This document shows, in pieces, positions 45,850 to 53,064 of a DNA stretch of 64,000 nt (positions within the stretch are counted from its first letter, which is position 1; every line of letters begins with the position of its first letter). The notes beneath the pieces were generated by a model. The model was not told where the DNA came from, did not search any database, and saw nothing but the letters and a program-made list of their open reading frames with translations. Origin of the DNA: Propionicicella superfundia DSM 22317 (GTDB lineage Bacteria > Actinomycetota > Actinomycetes > Propionibacteriales > Propionibacteriaceae); assembly GCF_000423465.1 (NCBI RefSeq), contig NZ_AUIA01000012.1, positions 111,509 to 175,508 on the forward strand. The letters run 5' to 3'. Position numbers and translations under genes: made by a program.

Positions 45850-46659
45850 CTACCCGGTCTGCCAGGTGCGCCAGCCGGCCTGCACGGCGAGGTCGGAGCC
45901 GGGCCATGTGGAGGGCGCCTTGGCGGGTGGGGTGCCTGGCCCGATCTGCCAACGGCCTTCGTGCCAGGACATGCGTTCGCAGTGGCCGTAGCCGATCCGG
46001 GCGGTGGTGGCGACGGCGGCGCGGACGTCCAGCAGCACACAGGCCAGCACCCAGTCCGGACCGTCGGTGCCCTTGACTTGGCCGGCGGCCGGGTTGGCCA
46101 TGACCAAGACGCTGTCGTCCTTGGCATTACCCTGGTCGCCGAGGGCGTTCAGGAAGACCTGCACGTTGCGGGTCATCGTCCACTCCCCCGCCGAGATCCC
46201 GCCCGGCAGGCTCCAGGCGGCGTGGACCTGGTGGGCGACGGGGATGTTCATCGCCTCGACCACGGTGACCTCGATCGCGGCGAGCTGGGCGACCGCGCCT
46301 CCGGGGGTGTGCGGGAAGCCGGTGGGAACCCCGGCCGGGCCGACCGCGTCCGTGACATCGACCGCGAGGGTCGGCGCGAGGGCGGTGGAGACGTCCGGGG
46401 TGGACGCAGCGGCCGCGGGCACCTGCAACATGGGCTGAGCTGCCAGCTGGTCGCGGTAGGCGTCCCCGCGGACCTCGCCCGGTAACGCAGCCGCTTCCTC
46501 GGTCCTCGGGTGTGGTGCCGGGGCGGTGACGAGGGTCGTCCACACGGCAATGCCCAGTCCGATCAGCAGGGTGAGGGCTGTGAGGACGACGCCGGCGAGG
46601 GTGGCGAGCAGTCGCCAGCGGGGCCAGGCGCCGGGTTCGGGAGTGGGTGTGGTGGCCAT
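45850..46659 (-). CDS. Membrane-anchored T4SS protein in VirB8 position
   Basis: This 269-residue protein has one N-terminal membrane helix (LLATLAGVVLTALTLLIGLG) and an extracytoplasmic domain (about residues 60-269) containing AAIEVTVVEAMNIPVAHQVH and WTMTRNVQVFLNALG. Single-pass topology and operon position suit a VirB8/TraM-like protein, which would bridge membrane and channel, but sequence identity to that family is not obvious. ATG 46659 lies 2 bases after the VirB2-like stop. Confidence 0.65.
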   Translation of the reverse strand: MATTPTPEPGAWPRWRLLATLAGVVLTALTLLIGLGIAVWTTLVTAPAPHPRTEEAAALPGEVRGDAYRDQLAAQPMLQVPAAAASTPDVSTALAPTLAVDVTDAVGPAGVPTGFPHTPGGAVAQLAAIEVTVVEAMNIPVAHQVHAAWSLPGGISAGEWTMTRNVQVFLNALGDQGNAKDDSVLVMANPAAGQVKGTDGPDWVLACVLLDVRAAVATTARIGYGHCERMSWHEGRWQIGPGTPPAKAPSTWPGSDLAVQAGWRTWQTG

Positions 46660-46661
46660 GG

Positions 46662-46952
46662 TCAGATGCAGCCGGCGCCGAGCAGGGTGGTGAGCATGCC
46701 GGGCAGCGTGAGGTAGCCGATCGCGGCGACGAACACGACGACGACAGAGATGATGCCGATCTTCGAGGCGTGCGGCATAGAGAACAGCCGGCCGGCGACG
46801 ATGGCGCCGATGCCGACCACGATGGCGAGCAGGAACAGCACCCCAACCCCCCACAAGACGTTGCCGGTGATCTGGTCGACGTACTTGGCGGCGTTGCCCG
46901 GGGCGACCGGGCAGACCTTCAATGGCAGCATGGCCAACAAGTCAGAGGGCAT
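46662..46952 (-). CDS. Small two-helix membrane protein, VirB2-like
   Basis: This 96-residue protein has two strong hydrophobic segments (VLWGVGVLFLLAIVVGIGAI and KIGIISVVVVFVAAIGYLTL) separated by a short basic loop (AGRLFSMPHASK). Size and topology match VirB2-type subunits of Gram-positive T4SS. It overlaps the ParA-like gene by 11 bases. Confidence 0.68.
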   Translation of the reverse strand: MPSDLLAMLPLKVCPVAPGNAAKYVDQITGNVLWGVGVLFLLAIVVGIGAIVAGRLFSMPHASKIGIISVVVVFVAAIGYLTLPGMLTTLLGAGCI

Positions 46953-47766
46953 GGTGGGAGTTCCCTTCTATGAGTGACAGCAGGACGCCGGCGGCGGTCA
47001 GGAGTGGGGTCGGCAGAGGGTCCGGGGTCAGGCCGTGGACGGCCAACGTCCGATCCTCGGGGATCTCGACGAGGCGCCCGGAGTCGATCAGCGCGCCCGT
47101 GAGTGGACCGACGGTGTGCGCCACGGCGCGGGGCCAACGCCGGTGCGGCTGACCCAGCACAGCGGCCACAGCCCCGTCGGCGTCCAGGAGATGCAGCGAC
47201 GACTCGAGGCGGCGAAGACCTGGGACGGTAGCCCGGGCCACCACCACGACCGTCGGGGCGCCGGCCAGGAGCGAGGCCAGCCACCCGTGTCCGGCCAGGA
47301 CCTGCGCGAGCTGGCTGCCGAGATCGACGACCGTCACGACAGGAGAGCCGGTTGGCGAGGGGCAAGGGACTGAATCCGGGTTTGCGCGGACGCCTTCGGC
47401 CCGGGCGAGCTGGACGTGGTCGCGGGTGCCGTTGACCCAGCCATGGTCGTCGGCACCGAGTTCGGCGGTGCTGGCGGCAGCGAGCCCGCTGAGCGAAGCC
47501 GAGGCGCACTCCACCACCCGGGCTCGACCCTTGGCCGCGGTCGCCAAGGCGAGAGCGACCGTGGTGGCCCCGCACGAGCCGGCCGCGCCCACGACCGGGA
47601 TGACGAGTTCGTCGGACGCCGGCGTCCACTCCACGGATGCCGCGGGCGAGGCTGGCGCGACGGCGCGCTGCTTGGGGTGCGGGCGGCGGAAGTCTCCGGC
47701 CTGCACCGCAAGCCATGCCCGGCGAAGCTCGTCCACCCCGACCGGACGCATAGCTTGGGCGGTCAC
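46942..47766 (-). CDS. ParA/MinD-like ATPase-fold protein with degenerate P-loop
   Basis: This 274-residue protein has a deviant Walker A-like segment, PVVGAAGSCGATTVALALAT, without the usual lysines, followed by VTVVDLGSQLAQVL (switch region) and APTVVVVARATVPGLRRLES. The overall strand order fits the ParA/MinD fold. Lysine loss suggests weak or no ATP hydrolysis. In T4SS operons such proteins can position the machinery. Start GTG 47766 overlaps the upstream stop (GTGA). Confidence 0.68.
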   Translation of the reverse strand: MTAQAMRPVGVDELRRAWLAVQAGDFRRPHPKQRAVAPASPAASVEWTPASDELVIPVVGAAGSCGATTVALALATAAKGRARVVECASASLSGLAAASTAELGADDHGWVNGTRDHVQLARAEGVRANPDSVPCPSPTGSPVVTVVDLGSQLAQVLAGHGWLASLLAGAPTVVVVARATVPGLRRLESSLHLLDADGAVAAVLGQPHRRWPRAVAHTVGPLTGALIDSGRLVEIPEDRTLAVHGLTPDPLPTPLLTAAGVLLSLIEGNSHHAL

Positions 47767-47969
47767 CGGGACGCCTGCCGGTTGGCGCGGAACATCAGCA
47801 CCGCGCGAAGGTCAGCCGGTGGCAGGCCGGCCAAGTCGGCCTTCGCCTGCCGGCCCCGCTTCAGGGTGTCGAGCAGCCGCTCCAGAACGTCGATCACCTC
47901 GTCGTCGGTATTGGCGACGTCGAACAGTTGGGCCGACGCCTTCAGGTCTTTGGTCATGTGCGCTTTCAC
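47763..47969 (-). CDS. Small element protein (68 aa), first gene of T4SS operon
   Basis: This 68-residue helical protein (FDVANTDDEVIDVLERLLDT, LKRGRQAKADLAGLPP) has no recognised domain. GTG 47969 lies directly at the end of the 41-bp element D, whose GGAGGG would be the ribosome site, mirroring the relaxase start. An ATG at 47957-47955 is an alternative. It is the leader gene of the T4SS operon. Confidence 0.6.
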   Translation of the reverse strand: MKAHMTKDLKASAQLFDVANTDDEVIDVLERLLDTLKRGRQAKADLAGLPPADLRAVLMFRANRQASR

Positions 47970-48010
47970 CTCACCCTCCAGAAGTGAGCCGGGACGCCGT
48001 TCGCGGACAC
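47970..48010 (-). promoter_or_regulatory. 41-bp shared transfer-operon element (site D)
   Basis: Minus strand: GTGTCCG (48004-48010), 16 bases, then TCACTTCTGGAGGGTGAG ending at 47970, immediately before the GTG start of the first T4SS operon gene. It sits 26 bases after the stop of the HTH regulator gene. Confidence 0.75.
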
Positions 48011-48036
48011 CCCGACTGCAGCGAATCGGGAGAGGT

Positions 48037-48819
48037 TCAGGCGACCCGGGTGTAGGCAGGGGCCGCGTCGGTCAGGGCCCGGATGGTGCGGCGAGCCCGA
48101 CGACGCACGGTGCGCTCGCACACCCCGAGCAGGGCGGCGACCGTGGCGGTCGCTTCGTTGCCGAGCAGTCCGTGGCTGGGGGTCTGGCGCAGCCGCAGAT
48201 CCTGGGACGCCTCGACGAGCAGGAGCACGAGCTTACGGTCCTCGGCGGCGATGACCCGGTGGTCACACGCCCAGTTCAGGACGCCGGCCAACTCCTCCAA
48301 CGCCGACGGGTCGTGCTCGACAGGAATCGCGGCCATCAGATCGCTGTCGAGGGAAGCGACCGACGCGTACCAGGTCGGGTCCTTTCGCTGCAAGGTCGCC
48401 GGCGCCTCACAGGCCGCCAGCACGTTGGCGCGCAGATCCCACATCAGATTGCGGATGACCTTCCGCCGGTGCAGCGGGAACGTGCACACCAAGATCCACA
48501 GCTCGGCGGCGACCATGTGGTCGATGTCGCGGGACAAGGTCCGGAGCTGACGGGCCAGGAACGACGCGCCGGGCACCAGCAGCCACGCCAGCGCCTGCGC
48601 GGCGTCCACGTCGTGGCCGCCGTCGGTCGAGGCCAGCCAAGCCAGCCCGTACACCACCTCATCGGCCTCCGCCGGGTCGGCGTTCTGGAGCCAACCCCGG
48701 AGCTGGCGCGGGTCGTCGACCCGGCCCAACGCAGGCTGGGTGGCGGCCCAGGATGGCCACGATTCGACGATGACTGATTCCAGGTTGCTGCCGAGTCCCA
48801 ATTCGGTTTCCACGCTCAC
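48037..48819 (-). CDS. HTH regulator with sigma-region-4-like C-terminus
   Basis: This 260-residue protein has a helical N-terminal part and ends in NEATATVAALLGVCERTVRR plus RARRTIRALTDA, a helix-turn-helix resembling sigma factor region 4. It could be the regulator acting on the four 41-bp elements, as it is the only obvious DNA-binding regulator among the transfer genes and lies right upstream of site D; this is inference. Start GTG 48819 has GGAAAGG 6 bases upstream. The frame is open further upstream to 48864 but without a ribosome site. Confidence 0.65.
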   Translation of the reverse strand: MSVETELGLGSNLESVIVESWPSWAATQPALGRVDDPRQLRGWLQNADPAEADEVVYGLAWLASTDGGHDVDAAQALAWLLVPGASFLARQLRTLSRDIDHMVAAELWILVCTFPLHRRKVIRNLMWDLRANVLAACEAPATLQRKDPTWYASVASLDSDLMAAIPVEHDPSALEELAGVLNWACDHRVIAAEDRKLVLLLVEASQDLRLRQTPSHGLLGNEATATVAALLGVCERTVRRRARRTIRALTDAAPAYTRVA

Positions 48820-49319
48820 GATCTGGCCTTTCCGTTGCGGATGAACACAACGAAAAGGGATCAAACCGATGTACCCCGAGATGTCCCCAGAACGTGGCTA
48901 ACCTAGTATTCCTATCCACAGATTCGGCCCGGACATCTTGACAAGGCGGATGTTCCCCCTTGTCAGACGATGTCCGAGCTATGTCCCCCAATGTCCCCTA
49001 AGACGTGTTGGAACCCGCGCGAAGGACGCCCGACAAGGCGGTGACCCTCCAGGAGACGACGAGATATCGGACTCCTCCCAGTTGCGCAGGACAACGCTGG
49101 TCGCGTGGCATGTCCACGGCGAAGAAATGGGCCACTCTGTCCAAGCCATGTTCGTCAGCCTAAGCACCTTGACGGCGGACGCATCGGTTTGGTGCGGAGT
49201 GAAACCGATACGCTGGTCGAGTCGGTCTCGGGGGATGAGGACGACCGCTGGCCAGCCCGGTCGCCACGGTCGACGTGAGGCCCCTTCCAAGTCTCGGGCA
49301 GGTGCAGGGGGACCCCACG
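48820..49319 (+). promoter_or_regulatory. 500-bp divergent regulatory region with ATGTCC repeats
   Basis: No gene is seen here. It separates the minus-strand regulator from the plus-strand CHAT operon. ATGTCCCC occurs at 48881-48888, 48981-48988 and 48991-48998; related forms are at 48949-48957 and 48970-48975, and the inverse GGACAT is at 48931-48936. An 8-bp dyad TGACAAGG (48939-48946) / CCTTGTCA (48958-48965) lies among them, and GACAAGGCGG recurs at 49032. This looks like a repressor-binding region, similar to the repeats upstream of the relaxase. Confidence 0.5.
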
Positions 49320-50258
49320 GTGAAGAGTCGGAGCCCGGTGAGTCGAGCAATCAAGTGGGTACTGCTGGCCATCGCGGCTGCACTGATTGGCGTGCTGGTA
49401 ACGCTCCCCTTCAACGTGCTCGGCATCAACGATTGGCGCTGGAACCCTACAGCGACGAACGACTCGTTCACCCCTGTGCGATCCACCGCTGCCCCAAGAG
49501 CCTCCGACTCGCCCACCGTTTCGGTTGACTCCTCGGGTCCCAACACCGCGCCGACCACGACGGTGTCCGGGCTCAATGCGGGCGAAGTGCGCTTCTCTTT
49601 CCCAGAGGTGGACAACGGGGTCCACCCATACGTGCTCAGGCCCCCGACTGTTCCCCCTCAAGTCACCCTCACGCCAGTGGCCGCGTCAGGGTCGAACCGG
49701 ATGCTGAGGGTCATGCTCTCCGATCTCGGGATCTCCATCATCCAGATCAGCATGCGCGGTCCGGACGATCACGAGTACATGATGTCGGCCGAAATCCTCA
49801 CCTCTCAGCCTGAGATGGAGTTCACCTACGGGGTCTTTCCGGAGACCGCGGGTACGTATGCGACTGTCGTCTCCGACCTCCGGACGGGTCTTTCGACCAG
49901 GGCGACCATCGAGCTCCCGGCACAGCGGAGGGACCCCGCCCTCACTGGCCCACCGATCGGCAACACCCCCCACTTGACCGTTTCAGGAGTGACTGGCCGC
50001 GCGTGCGAACCAGCGGGAGCCATCGTCTCGATCCGTGCCGAGCAGGTGGAGGTGAACGACATATTGACCGCGCGAACTCCGCCCCAACTGTCGAGCGGTG
50101 TGCATGACCGCATCGACTACACGCCCGCAAGTGACTCCATGGGCGACGGTTACTACGCGATCGCCGTCCAAGCGACCCGCTGCACAGACCTGCCCATCAC
50201 GGGATTCGTGGGCGTCATCGGCGACCGTGCAAGCCTCGTGTTCCAAGTGCCCAACTGA
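49320..50258 (+). CDS. Single-pass membrane protein, first gene of CHAT operon
   Basis: This 312-residue protein has an N-terminal basic stretch and one membrane helix (WVLLAIAAALIGVLVTLPFN), then a Ser/Thr/Pro-rich stalk (TAAPRASDSPTVSVDSSGP) and a beta-rich extracytoplasmic domain with Ig-like strands (QVTLTPVAASGSNRMLRVML). No family is recognised. Start GTG 49320 is chosen because AGGGGGA lies 8 bases upstream; the frame is open back to 49275. The gene is 14 bases ahead of the CHAT protease gene, so it could be a surface sensor, anchor or substrate of that protease. Confidence 0.65.
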   Translation: MKSRSPVSRAIKWVLLAIAAALIGVLVTLPFNVLGINDWRWNPTATNDSFTPVRSTAAPRASDSPTVSVDSSGPNTAPTTTVSGLNAGEVRFSFPEVDNGVHPYVLRPPTVPPQVTLTPVAASGSNRMLRVMLSDLGISIIQISMRGPDDHEYMMSAEILTSQPEMEFTYGVFPETAGTYATVVSDLRTGLSTRATIELPAQRRDPALTGPPIGNTPHLTVSGVTGRACEPAGAIVSIRAEQVEVNDILTARTPPQLSSGVHDRIDYTPASDSMGDGYYAIAVQATRCTDLPITGFVGVIGDRASLVFQVPN

Positions 50259-50272
50259 CCCGGCGCCCATCC

Positions 50273-52273
50273 ATGTCCGACACCCCCGCCGCCGCGGATC
50301 CCGTGCCTGCGCTAATCACGGCGCTGAGTGGCCTGCTGCTACGTTGCTGCGAGGGCGCCGCGCAACCCGGTGACGCCGACCAGGGGAGGGTGCTTTCGCG
50401 TCGCTTGGTCGAGGTAGGTGCGCCGGCCGAGATCATTGCCGTCGCGACAGGAGGCGTCTGGGCGGCCTACCGGCCCGACGGTGAGATCGACGACGAGACT
50501 CTGAGAGCGATCGTCGACGTCGCCCGGCTCTTCCTCAGCCTGGAGTCCTTCGACGGGTTGGTGGCGTTGGCCAGCGCGGCCCTAGTCCTGATGGCGCGGC
50601 GGGGCTTCACCGACGATCCAGGCAAGGATCTGTTGCGTGCGGGCCAGGCCGCGTGGGAGCTGGAGCACCACGCGCTCGCGCTCGCCGCCTGCCAGCAAGC
50701 ATTGTCAACCCAGACCCTCGGAGAGCTCGATCGCGCCAGAGCCCTCACGCTCGTCGCCCGGATCACTCGGGCGCCCGACGACTTGACGCGCCTAGACAGC
50801 GCGCGAATGGCTTGGTCGGACGAGGTGGGCGCGGCCATCGACACACGGTCTCTCTTTCCTGAGACGGGAGGCGATCATCGTTGGGCCGATGCGCGTGACG
50901 CCACCATCGCCGGCGACCGACCGCGAGCGGCCCACCTGATGGCCGAAGTCACTCGTGCGCTCCGCGCGTCCAGCGCCCGCGATCACAGCTACCTTGACGG
51001 TCTGGTCCGCGCCTTCGAGGCCATGGCTGGCGACGACGTGAACGTCCCCGAACTGCGTAGCGGGCTGATCGTCGTGGTCCGGCAACTCAGGCAGCGCCAG
51101 CGCTTCGGCAACGTCCCCCCGGCGGTTCGCGCAGCACTGGAACTCGTGGTGCTCGTCCTGAAATGCTCTACTTCAGAGGCCACCGGCTCCGTTCTCTGTG
51201 AACTCTTGGAGGCGCTAGCCGATGCCGGGATGTCGGAAGTGACGGTACTGCCATCCGACGCAGGACCTGCCGAGGTGGAGGCAAGGCTAGTCGAGGGCGC
51301 AGCGGACTTCCGGCTCTGGCCTGATCTCGCCGATTGCGTTGCTGGCCTCGAGGGCAACTTCGGCTTCTTGTGTCGGCGCATGGGCGGCGGCAATTCTTCA
51401 GCGGAGCGTTGGATCAGCCTCTTCATCGTGCCGCCCACGGGCGTGCTGATCAAGGACGGTCCCCTTGGGCCAGAGCACGTCGCGGTTCTTGACGCCTTCG
51501 CTTCGGGCAACCACGGCTTCATTGGAAGCGTTCGTCAAGAGCAGCTGGAAGGCCTGTTCGGATCCTTGGTGCATTCCGACGCTGTTCGCCGCCTTCGGGC
51601 GGAGCCTCGCCGAGGCGTTGTGATCGTCCCTGAGGGGCCCTTGTGGACCGTCCCATGGCAGGCGGTCCCAACGCTACAGACGCGTCGCACAAGCCTAGTG
51701 CCCTCTCTGACCACATACGCAGGCCTGCATCCCTTGACAACTGGCGTCCGTAGCATCTCCGCGCTCGTGGACGACCAGGTAGACGGCGCCGATCTCCTGC
51801 TCGACGAACTCATGGCAGCCCGCGCGTCGGGGCGGCTTCTGGTCGACTTCGCGCCTGCAAGCCTAGGAAGGGAAACCGACCTGCTCCTCATCCTCGGTCA
51901 CGGTCTGGGGGAGGGCCTGCGCTTCAGGCTCGCCCTGCCTGGCGGTGTCCTAGGCGCCCAAGAGATCGCAACTCGCTCACGTAGCCGAACCGCTCTGGTC
52001 GCAAGTTGCTGGTCGGCCAAAGCCCCCCCGGTCACCATTCCGTTGAACCTTCCGGTGAGTCTGCTCGTCGGCGGAGCCAGTTGTGCGGTCGGGGGAGCCT
52101 GGGCGCTGCCCCAACGTCCTACCGCAGAACTGCTCGCGCACTGCGTCCGTGCACTTGCCCACGGTTGCTCACTCCACGAGGCATTGGCGGCAGGTCGGCT
52201 CGCCCCGTTGGCGCTCGCCGACGGGTGGGGTTTGATGGCTACAGGCCGAATCCCTCCCTGGGCGGCAGAATAG
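50273..52273 (+). CDS. CHAT-domain (caspase-like) protease with helical N-terminal region
   Basis: This 666-residue protein has a helical, TPR-like region in its N-terminal 350 residues (AWELEHHALALAACQQALST and others). The C-terminal 270 residues are a CHAT domain of the caspase-like protease clan: VVIVPEGPLWTVPWQAVP, then LLLILGHGLGEG with catalytic-type H543 and TALVASCWSAK with C579, and the terminal HEALAAGRLAPLALADGW segment. CHAT proteases act in several bacterial immune and cell-death systems. It lies between the membrane protein gene and the 244-residue gene with 14- and 11-base gaps, so all three probably form one transcript. Confidence 0.82.
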   Translation: MSDTPAAADPVPALITALSGLLLRCCEGAAQPGDADQGRVLSRRLVEVGAPAEIIAVATGGVWAAYRPDGEIDDETLRAIVDVARLFLSLESFDGLVALASAALVLMARRGFTDDPGKDLLRAGQAAWELEHHALALAACQQALSTQTLGELDRARALTLVARITRAPDDLTRLDSARMAWSDEVGAAIDTRSLFPETGGDHRWADARDATIAGDRPRAAHLMAEVTRALRASSARDHSYLDGLVRAFEAMAGDDVNVPELRSGLIVVVRQLRQRQRFGNVPPAVRAALELVVLVLKCSTSEATGSVLCELLEALADAGMSEVTVLPSDAGPAEVEARLVEGAADFRLWPDLADCVAGLEGNFGFLCRRMGGGNSSAERWISLFIVPPTGVLIKDGPLGPEHVAVLDAFASGNHGFIGSVRQEQLEGLFGSLVHSDAVRRLRAEPRRGVVIVPEGPLWTVPWQAVPTLQTRRTSLVPSLTTYAGLHPLTTGVRSISALVDDQVDGADLLLDELMAARASGRLLVDFAPASLGRETDLLLILGHGLGEGLRFRLALPGGVLGAQEIATRSRSRTALVASCWSAKAPPVTIPLNLPVSLLVGGASCAVGGAWALPQRPTAELLAHCVRALAHGCSLHEALAAGRLAPLALADGWGLMATGRIPPWAAE

Positions 52274-52284
52274 GAGCGGCCGAG

Positions 52285-53019
52285 ATGGCGGAAGGCGTGG
52301 GAACGGGATACGCGCGCGCAGCCTACGAGCAGCAAGGAGTACTGGCGACGTGGTTTCCTGATCGCGTCCTCCAAGTTGGGGACGTCGTTTCGCGAAACCG
52401 GAGTACCGGCGCCATAACGGTTGAATCCAACATCACGGACCTTCTGAGTGGCGCCGCAGAGCTCAGCAGGGTGACCACCACTTCGGGGCCAGCGCGGCTC
52501 GCCTTCCAACGCGGGGCCACGATGGACATCGGACTTGAGGTTGACGGCGGCTTGGCCAGGGCCAGAGTGGCCTTCACCGGAGCCCACTCGTTTGTCTTCG
52601 CCGCGCTGGACGGATCCTCCAGCAGCTACGAGCGTCTCGTGTTAGCCCGTCAGGCCATCGTCGAACTCGCGGCGGAGGACGCGTGGCGAGACGAGTGGCA
52701 ACTGGTAACGGGAGTGCGGTCCTTCGCCTACTGCCTCTTGTTGATCGCCAGGGGAGCTGGCGCGGAGGCGCGGGTTGGCCTCGACCTGTCGTCGGGTTTG
52801 GCGGGCTTCGACGCAGTTGAGGCCTCACTGGGGGCGTCGATAACCAAGGGGGATGCCGTGAAGTGGGAACTCGCGACTTGCACGCCGCTCTTCGAGAGCT
52901 TGGTCCTTCATCGGAGCCTGCTCAGCGGCGAAGCGGTCGAGCAGCGCTACCTTGACAATCCGGTCGCCGCTCTCCCGGCTGTGGTCCGAGCCCTTCCGGT
53001 CCCACTCGACCTCGACTGA
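52285..53019 (+). CDS. Unknown partner protein of CHAT protease (244 aa)
   Basis: This 244-residue protein has an N-terminal motif WFPDRVLQVGDVV, then alternating small and hydrophobic strands (LSRVTTTSGPARLAFQRGAT, ARARVAFTGAHSFVFAALDG), a helix (YERLVLARQAIVELAAEDAW) and more strands (SFAYCLLLIARGAGAEARVG). I do not recognise the family. Because caspase-like proteases in bacteria are often encoded beside a pore-forming gasdermin or another cleaved effector, this is the likely substrate or effector; that is inference only. GGAG precedes ATG 52285, 11 bases after the protease stop. Confidence 0.6.
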   Translation: MAEGVGTGYARAAYEQQGVLATWFPDRVLQVGDVVSRNRSTGAITVESNITDLLSGAAELSRVTTTSGPARLAFQRGATMDIGLEVDGGLARARVAFTGAHSFVFAALDGSSSSYERLVLARQAIVELAAEDAWRDEWQLVTGVRSFAYCLLLIARGAGAEARVGLDLSSGLAGFDAVEASLGASITKGDAVKWELATCTPLFESLVLHRSLLSGEAVEQRYLDNPVAALPAVVRALPVPLDLD

Positions 53020-53064
53020 GGGCGGCTTGCTTCTGGGGATCACCGACCTAGACGCCTTGTGCCT

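Noticed and set aside
52285..53019. Direct call of the CHAT partner as a bacterial gasdermin
   Set aside because: Size and context would fit, but I cannot see a diagnostic motif, so it is kept only as a hypothesis.
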